DNA of 64,000 nucleotides from Powellomyces hirtus (taxonomy: Eukaryota; Chytridiomycota; Chytridiomycetes; Spizellomycetales; Powellomycetaceae): positions 558,001-622,000 of the forward strand of contig JAHLKG010000019.1 of assembly GCA_025526995.1 (NCBI GenBank), read 5' to 3'. A program made the translations under genes and the position numbers. Numbering within the stretch: position 1 is the stretch's first letter; every line of letters begins with the position of its first letter. The notes under the pieces were generated by a model. That model ran no database searches, was not told where the DNA came from, and worked only from the letters and a program-made list of their open reading frames with translations. Positions 57,524 through 64,000 of this stretch are shown piece by piece.

Positions 57524-58569
57524 GCTTGTGAGTGGGGATACGCGCTCATCTGGTGGCGGACGGATGGAGTCATATATGTGTGTGCTAAGATCCGTTCTCA
57601 CCACTGCAAGCCTCTCAACGCTCTCGCTCCATTTTTCGCCCGAGCCGATGACGATGCTGCGCTGCTGCTGGCAATATTATTACCTGGCATCTCCGCCCAT
57701 TAGCCCCGAGTCAGTTGGGGCTGCAGCGCTCATTAGCGACGATGGCACCCTGCGGCGATCCTATGTTTGCACATAATGGTGATGGTGGCGTCAATCGGAG
57801 CCGCGTCTGACCGACCGCTAAGGAAGCAAACCCCCACCGCCCCACTTCTAGCTTCGGTTGCCTAAGCCCCTTGTTCTTCAGAAGCAGTCTGAAACGGATG
57901 GCCGCATCGCCGAAACAGACAGGCGGCGCGCGGAGAGCGAACCAAGACAAGACGTGAGGACGTGGACAACGGTCGAGCAACCCAGCGCGTACCGTAAACG
58001 TCTCCCATTCAGCGTGCCGCCGTCCTCCTTGCCCCTCCTCCTTTATCAAATGATGAGACGTCCGGCAGTGAGGACTCTGAGGGTTTTGGAAGATCTCTCC
58101 GACGATGTGCGGTGGAGACCTCAAACATTCGTCAGACACTGTGACTGCTTCAGCGCAAAAAACCCGCAACGACACCCGATCCCGCTCCCCAGATCCGGAA
58201 CTTTCTGCAAACCCGCCAATCGCCCCGCCTTGTTTTCGAGTACCCCCGCACAGAAAAGCAGGAACATTCGGACCCCCCTCGGCGCTGTGCTACTCGAGCA
58301 TGACATAAAAAACGCTCACGGCTCATAAAGCCAGCTCGAGCCGGACCCCTGCGGCAAGCGGGCAGTAGAAAGGACGGCAAAATGGCTCCAACCGCTCTTT
58401 CCCCCCGCGCTGCAGGAGTAGCAGGCCGAAGCGGAGGCACCGCGGGTGTTTGCTAGCAGGGACGCTAGGTCTGAGCGCACAAGGAGGAGAATGGAGTCTG
58501 AGCGCAAAAAGAACCCGCGTCCGTCACCTTCTAATGTTCTGCCGCTTGGAAAGTATGCGAAAGACGCCA

Positions 58570-59800
58570 AAGGGCGATGGGGCGGGGACCATCGGAGTTG
58601 GATCAGCTATACGCCAAAAAGTCTTATCTTTGTGCGGGCCTCTACTCGAGCGCTTATCAAAGTGCCTCGTCCGCTGCCGATCCTCCGGCCAGGATGACCT
58701 CCGAGTTTGACACCGGCAAACGCGCCCCCTCCTCTACCCCTCCCAAAGTACTACGGAGACACGATCATGGCTACCGAGCGGGACTTTTCTCTGCCATTCG
58801 ATCTGCTGGTCTTTGCTCAGATTCACGGAGGCCCGCGGATATTGAGACCCGGGCCCGTTGCAAAACCGCCGTCCGCCTTCACCAAGATCCAAAAAAAAAA
58901 CATCTTTGTCGACCGGCGGCCGTACAAACTGAAGGAAGTTGCCGTCTGTCACTACGCGCGACCCGGACGACCCCCAACGCGTGTGGGCGTGCCTCGACAA
59001 CTGTTCAAGTCGCTGCATGATGATCGAATACAACCCCGAACGCGTGTCCGGCGGGCGATCGATGCGCGAATCAACGGTTACGGAACAAAGTGCACGTGCC
59101 TGAATTTCAAAGTTGTGTAGGTGAGTCTTTGAGCCTTACTGGCTCTGTGTACCGCGCTTACTCATCGCCCCTTTCTGTCCAGACCGCAGGACAGGGATAC
59201 GGTCTCCAGGTATCCACCGCGATCAAACCTTCCACCCTCGTCCTTGAGGACCAGGGAGAAATCATATCTGCAGGACACGTGCCTCGACCGCATGCGAGAT
59301 ATGTACGGCGACCTTGAAAATGACTACTTTGTCAATTACGCGCGGGGGGCAAGTCATCGACGGGTGTCGCAAAGGGCACCGACGCTCGCTTTGTGAATCA
59401 TTCGTGCGAGCCGAACTGCTCTCATAGAAACGTGGTAAGTCACCATTAAGAGTTCGATCGTGCTATTTTGTTCAACGTCTCATCGCGAATGGTCTGAACA
59501 GGATGGTTGATGGGGAATGTTGGTGTTCGGCCTGTTTGCCACCAAGGAAACTTGCGCCGGGGGAAGAGTTGATATATGACTACTGCTTCGCATCTTTCAG
59601 GCCAATGAAACCGGGCCTTTGCGGTGCGGCAACATGCACAGGTACTTGCATGCGCCTTGAGTCGGTCATTTCCTGAGGTGCTTGCTCACCTTTCAACAAT
59701 CGCAGGGTTTTTTGGCACCAACAAGAAGGTCAAAGTGGCAAGAGTGGCAAGAGTCTGTCACTTATTCAGGTTAGTTGGAGGGGCTAGTGTCATCTTGCGG
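58570..59800 (+). pseudogene. ASH1-like SET-domain histone methyltransferase, frame broken
   Basis: In changing frames: KKSYLCAGLYS near 58620, ATERDFSLPFDLL at about 58770, KNIFVDRRPYKLKEVAVCHY (AWS domain), AGQGYGLQVSTAIKPSTLVLE (start of SET), DRMRDMYGDLENDYFVNYARG, FVNHSCEPNCSHRNV (catalytic SET motif) and EELIYDYCFASFRPM, ending CGAATCTGFFGTNKK (post-SET). AWS-SET-post-SET with AGLYS upstream is the ASH1L/SETD2 group, which methylates H3K36. Frame breaks include extra G in the runs at 59344-59349 and 59374-59376. The active-site motifs are intact. Confidence 0.65.
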
Positions 59801-61000
59801 TTCATCCAACTTAACAGCCCTGTCTGAAATTCTTTGCTAGGAATCTCTCAGGAAAGCAAAAAAAAGCCGCCTTCCAAGGCGCACAGTCAGAGGCGGTTTG
59901 CCGTCCGCTGTGCTCGGCAGCGCCTCCGCTGACGACTTGATTCCGCGGTTTCACCCCTTACCAGCTGCCGCGGCCTCCGTGCAGTGCAAGAAAAGGCTGC
60001 GAAGCAAAAAGCAAACGTGGTGGGGGCGTGAGCATGTGCAGGCACGGCACCGCTTCAAAGTACTCGCGCGGACGTTTCGAAAACCTCGTCAAACATCGCA
60101 CGCCCTACTCTGGAATTCGTTTTCCCAAGTTCGCTGCGCAGTAGCTGGCGCGCGGTACCAGAGGCGTCAGCGTTCGGGCGCGCCTGGCACGAAGGTCCTG
60201 ACAGCGGAGCCAGCCTGAAGGCGACTTATCGGAAACCTTCTACGACGAGGACAAAAGCGGACGCCGGTGCGGGGGATATGGACGTTTCACGGGCAAAGCA
60301 TCGCAAACAGGGACCCGACGCCGTGATCGCACGTCTGAGGGTGGTGACGCACGGCGTCCCGCCTCCGGCCGATCCTTAGAAAGTCACCCCTCGGCGATCG
60401 GCTCGAATCAAGCCTATTAGTGCGCAAGCTAACACTACCGTGACGGCCTCACCGAAAGAAACTGGCAGACGCAGAAGTACAAGCACTCGGCAAAAGGGCC
60501 GGCGAAGCGGCTGACATAAGGGTCTCCGCGACGGTCGGCACTATGACCGAGGTTGTTTCCACGACCCTAAAGGTCTTCACCAGGCGACGCTCCCGATCTT
60601 CCGACGCCGATCCGTCCCCAGCTCTCGGCGCGGAGCGTGCGTCCATTGCGCTGGAAACTACCAACCCAGCTACTCCCCTCCGGCGCGGCAGTCGCCGCCA
60701 AAAGCCTGACCTGGACGACCTCGAAAACACCGCTGCTCCGGAAGGTCGGAAACTCGCCGTCCTTGCGAAAGCGCCTCAGCCTCGTCTGGCGTCACAAAAC
60801 ATCAACGCAGCCAAGATCACACCGACATTGAAGATCGGAAAACGAAGAGGCGGTGCAGCGCAGGCTTCGGCACTGGCGGCACCTTTACGCTCCGCATGTC
60901 TTCCCGCACGCGAAACGTCCGACCGATCATTTAACCACAGGAGGGCATTCGAAGCACGGAATCGGTCGATAACGGCTAAATTTCCCTTTCAGCGCACAGG
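59801..61000. other. Basic open frames, possibly C-terminal parts of the SET gene
   Basis: Frames at 59898-60215 and 60543-61007 are long, Arg/Lys-rich and low in hydrophobics (for example LKVFTRRRSRSSDADPSPAL). No domain is recognised. They might be the basic tail of the SET protein or a separate broken gene. Confidence 0.25.
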
Positions 61001-61560
61001 GGAGCGGTGACCCCCTTCCAGCCTTCATCCAGAACCGAGAAGTTTTACTCAGATATGCACGGCCGCTCTCGCAGACCCGATCCTGGTCACGCCCCCATCT
61101 TTCTCTCGAAGCCGCTCCCTCGCCAGTTCTTCCTTCGGCATCCACAAGCCCGCGGACATTCCACTTGTACAAGTTTGTCCGCACGAGCATTTCGCAGACG
61201 TTGTGTACCCCCGCGAACGGGCCTTTGCTCTCGCTCATTCCGGGAAACAAGTCAGCGCGGCACAAGAGACGGGCGAGGTCGTGCGCGCTGACCCATCGGC
61301 CGAGGTTGCTCGGGCGGTAAGGGTAGTCGAAAACTTGGTGCTTGACCGCGCTCTCCGGGGGTGACGTATTCGTGGAATAAGAGGCGGCGTGCGGTTGTCG
61401 ATAGGAGACGGGTCTGTCGGTTTCTGCGCGCCTGGGAGTGAGACCTGGGTTGGAAACGATTCCTACGCATACCGCCAACAAGGCGCCGTCTTACCAGGAC
61501 GAGTTGCTCTACGTAGACGTGGGGACAGGACCCTCTCTCCCTTTTCGCGGCTCCCACTCA
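61000..61560 (-). pseudogene. Probable NAD-dependent epimerase/dehydratase remnant
   Basis: On the minus strand: YVEQLVLVRR, VCVGIVSNPGLTPRRAETDR and LGRWVSAHDLARLLCRADLF (in epimerases the helix after the sugar-binding loop), followed by FAGVHNVCE and NLYKWNV. This order resembles the C-terminal half of uronate-dehydrogenase-like epimerases. The N-terminal Rossmann motif is not visible and frames change, so the assignment is tentative. Confidence 0.35.
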
Positions 61561-63400
61561 TACGAGTCGTCGCTGCTGGACTCGGGTGCCTACTCGCCTG
61601 CATCGTCGGGCGTCTGACAAACCGTCGGGCTAAAACTTGAACTGCGCGCACGTAACCCTCCGCACCTGCAACGCAGCCCTTCTTTCGTTTAAAACCCGCG
61701 CGTACTGAGCCTTCCCGATCGTTCGTCCGCCTCCGCGGCGCTTCCGCTTCTTTTTCGCGGGGCAACAGCGCCGATTCCCTCACGGCCGCAAGGGCTCGAA
61801 CGAAGGCCGCCGCGGCGATCCGGCGTTCGTCGCGGGCGCGGGCGTTGGCGGCGGCGAGGAGCTGTTCCAACCTGTTTTGAACGTTGAACGAAGCTCGCGA
61901 GGATGGCCTTTGGAACTTGAGATGGAGGGTGGTCCATGGTGGGCGGCGAGCTTGCATGTTTTTTGATCGGGTGCGGGTGGGAACGAGGAAAAGCGGTGCG
62001 CAAGGTTTTCGCGCCAAAAAAACCGCGCACGACGCGTGACTCTTAGCGAGTCAACAGCTGCCAGTATGCGCGGTTGGGCGATGAGAAGACGGAAAACGTT
62101 TTTTTTTTTTCCAATGCGACGAGCAAGGAGTGGGCACACAATCCTGTCAGGCTTGGATAAGATCTTGTGCTGGACGCGCGCAGCTAAGCTGCAACAGCGA
62201 CTATCGATTGTTGGGTGGATAACAAGCTTTCTCGATCCTCGCGCACCCAGACGCGCTTCTGTGCATATTTCCCACCCGTCACAATTCTCTCTTCCACCCC
62301 GCTTCTTCTTCTCACCGGAAAGATCGTGCTGGGGGTTGCTTCGGGCGCGGCCAAAGCCAGCTCGTTAGCCTTCCTTTTTCCGCTTGTACTTGCGTGTGCG
62401 TTTAGAGCTTTATGCATCTTGTCGGCCCTTCCTTTTCTTTGGCGGCGAACGCAGCGTACATGTCATGCAGGCAGACGAGCTCGACGAGATACTAGGTGTT
62501 GACCTACGCGCCCCAATGGGTGGCGTTAAGGTACGTGAGGACCCCGCTGTTCCAACTTTGAAATAATGCCGCCAATTCCGGGGACGTCCGAGTCGTCGGG
62601 CAAGGTTGCTGTCTTGAGTGGCTATTGCTCTGGAAAATGATGAAAAACATGAACCGTACCTCCGAGTTGGTGGCCATATCCTTCGAGTCGTTCTCCAAAT
62701 CCCCCGAAGTGTTTCCGGAACTCTCCGAGTCGTCATCTACGCCGCGCGTCGACTGTGCTACGTAATTCGGAATAGTTTTCTTACAAAGAGTAGCTGAAAT
62801 GCGGCCATCTTTTCTGGGCGTTTTGCGGCATCCGACCCGGGCGAGGACAACGGTGATCCGGCTCTCTCCGCGCACCGTAGACTACTGCTTCTCGTTCCTC
62901 GTCTGCTTCAGACCGTGCATGCCTTCTTCCGCGCTTGGCCCTCCTCGCCACAGCTTGCTTCCCGGGCGCCGAAACCCATGGGCGCTTTCGTTCGTACATG
63001 CCCGTGCGGTTCAAAGCTCCGACGATGTCGCAGGCCATTTTTTGGTTGCGAACAAACACTTCGGGCCGGCAGACCAGGTGAATCAGATACTGTGTGCTGA
63101 TCCATCTGTCCCGGTGGGTGGCGTGAGATATTCAAAGATCCCATCTTTGAGCGCTTCTCCAATTCTGGTGAAACCACTGAACATGCATGATTTGTTGGGC
63201 AAGGGTGGGTCCCTGGGCCACGTCGAGAATCAAATCGAGACCAGAAGAAATCGCGCCATGAAAACTTTCTTCAGCTTGCAATGGCCAGGAGTCCTACAAG
63301 TAGCCGTCCGATTTATTTCCCATTTTGAGCACCGGGCCAGCTTCCCAATCCGTCTTCGGAGTCGAAGGCCGTGACGTTCTCGGGAACGGTGGCAGGCGAT
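61561..63400. other. Unassigned, probably broken coding DNA
   Basis: Open frames on both strands, some with an acidic stretch (RGVDDDSESSGNTSGDLE, minus, 62.7 kb) ending at a GTACGG splice-like site. A segment at about 62470-62560 (ADELDEILGVDLRAPMGGVK) recurs in diverged form at about 63070-63160. No protein family recognised. Confidence 0.3.
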
Positions 63401-63830
63401 ACGCTTCCGCCATTTGGTGGGCGGATCGGAACCCGCTGCCCGACTTGCGCGGCCGCTAGGTACTTGTCGACTCGCTCCCTCTGGCTGTCGCGCACCGTTT
63501 GGTGTTTCTGACCTGCGTCTTTTCGGGCCGTGGCCCTCTCGTGGAAAGTAACACGCGACGCGACGCGCTTGCCGCGTTCGGTTCGCGGATCGGAACTCGC
63601 TGACTGGCCCCTGCATGCTTGTCGACTCGCTCCCTCTGGATTTCGCGCCCCGTCTGGTGTTTCTAGACTGCGTCCTTTCGGGTCGACGCGCTTCTTACAT
63701 TCGGTTGGCGGATCGGAACCCGTGAACTGGCTGGTGCGGCCGCTTTGTGCACATCGACACGCTCCCTCTGGCTGTTGCGCATCGTCTGATCTTTCTGGGC
63801 TGCGGCGGTTTTGGATCGTGTCGGTGCCCT
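63400..63830 (-). repeat. Three diverged tandem repeats with coding-like pattern
   Basis: Three copies of a core of about 105 nt at 63419-63530, 63583-63690 and 63705-63810, separated by about 50 nt. Each has CGGATCGGAAC, a CGACxCGCTCCCTCTGG core and TCTGxxxTTTCTG. On the minus strand they read as QRERVDK...RVPIRPPNGG-like units. Confidence 0.65.
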
Positions 63831-64000
63831 CTTTGCTGAGCAGAACCCGGGCCTCGGCTGCGTCCGCCCGGCTTTGTGCTTCCTACCTCGCGGTGAGTTT
63901 GCGTGTTCTAGCAGAAAGCGGTCCTTTTCGAGGGCGATGCGATGTATTCCGAGCAAGAGGAGGGCATGCTCGGGGCATGCTCGGCAGTGTTCTGACCGTG

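Overview
This is nuclear DNA of a fungus. Genes are single-copy, both strands are used, and most genes are split by short GT-AG introns of about 65-210 nt, many with a CTGAC or CTAAC branch site near the 3' end. The gene set is opisthokont/fungal: an Ssk1-type osmosensing response regulator, the mitochondrial thiamine pyrophosphate carrier, Chz1, NUFIP1, Cfd1, Pch2, a G protein alpha subunit and Atp10. An egghead-like glycosyltransferase, a CRIPT homologue, a YqaJ-type nuclease and a remnant of the nuclease-kinase family of early-diverging fungi point to a zoosporic or other early-diverging lineage. That placement is inference, not a measurement.

Layout. 1-10.5 kb: 5' end of an unknown gene (minus), FBXO21-like gene, F-box remnant, YqaJ-type exonuclease, TPC1 (minus), PCH2. 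10.5-22 kb: broken GH10 xylanase gene, small F-box-like ORF, CRIPT (minus), CFD1, non-canonical poly(A) polymerase (minus), NUFIP1, CHZ1. 22.5-27 kb: SSK1-like gene with an unusual membrane-spanning N-terminus (minus). 27-36.8 kb: gene-poor block with a decayed nuclease-kinase gene, a repeat of about 244 bp, and a 4-kb composite repeat in which each repeat unit carries a complete intron-like sequence. 36.9-54 kb: G-alpha, egghead-like glycosyltransferase (minus), orphan 7TM protein, MFS transporter, FAD amine-oxidase-like enzyme (minus), PX-PB1 scaffold (minus), single-pass surface protein (minus). 54.8-64 kb: ATP10 (two diverged copies in opposite orientation), an ASH1-like SET methyltransferase and a probable NAD-epimerase. 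Their motifs are intact but their reading frames are broken by small indels.

Functional links. Several genes belong to RNA or protein assembly pathways: CFD1 (Fe-S clusters), NUFIP1 (box C/D snoRNP), CRIPT (linked to the spliceosome in recent work), the TRF4-type polymerase (RNA surveillance) and CHZ1 (H2A.Z). Others are signalling parts: SSK1, G-alpha, an orphan 7TM protein 3.5 kb from G-alpha, and the PX-PB1 scaffold. They look like a normal mixed fungal neighbourhood, not an operon-like system. The most unusual structures are the intron-carrying minisatellite at 32.4-33.8 kb and the indel-broken last 9 kb.
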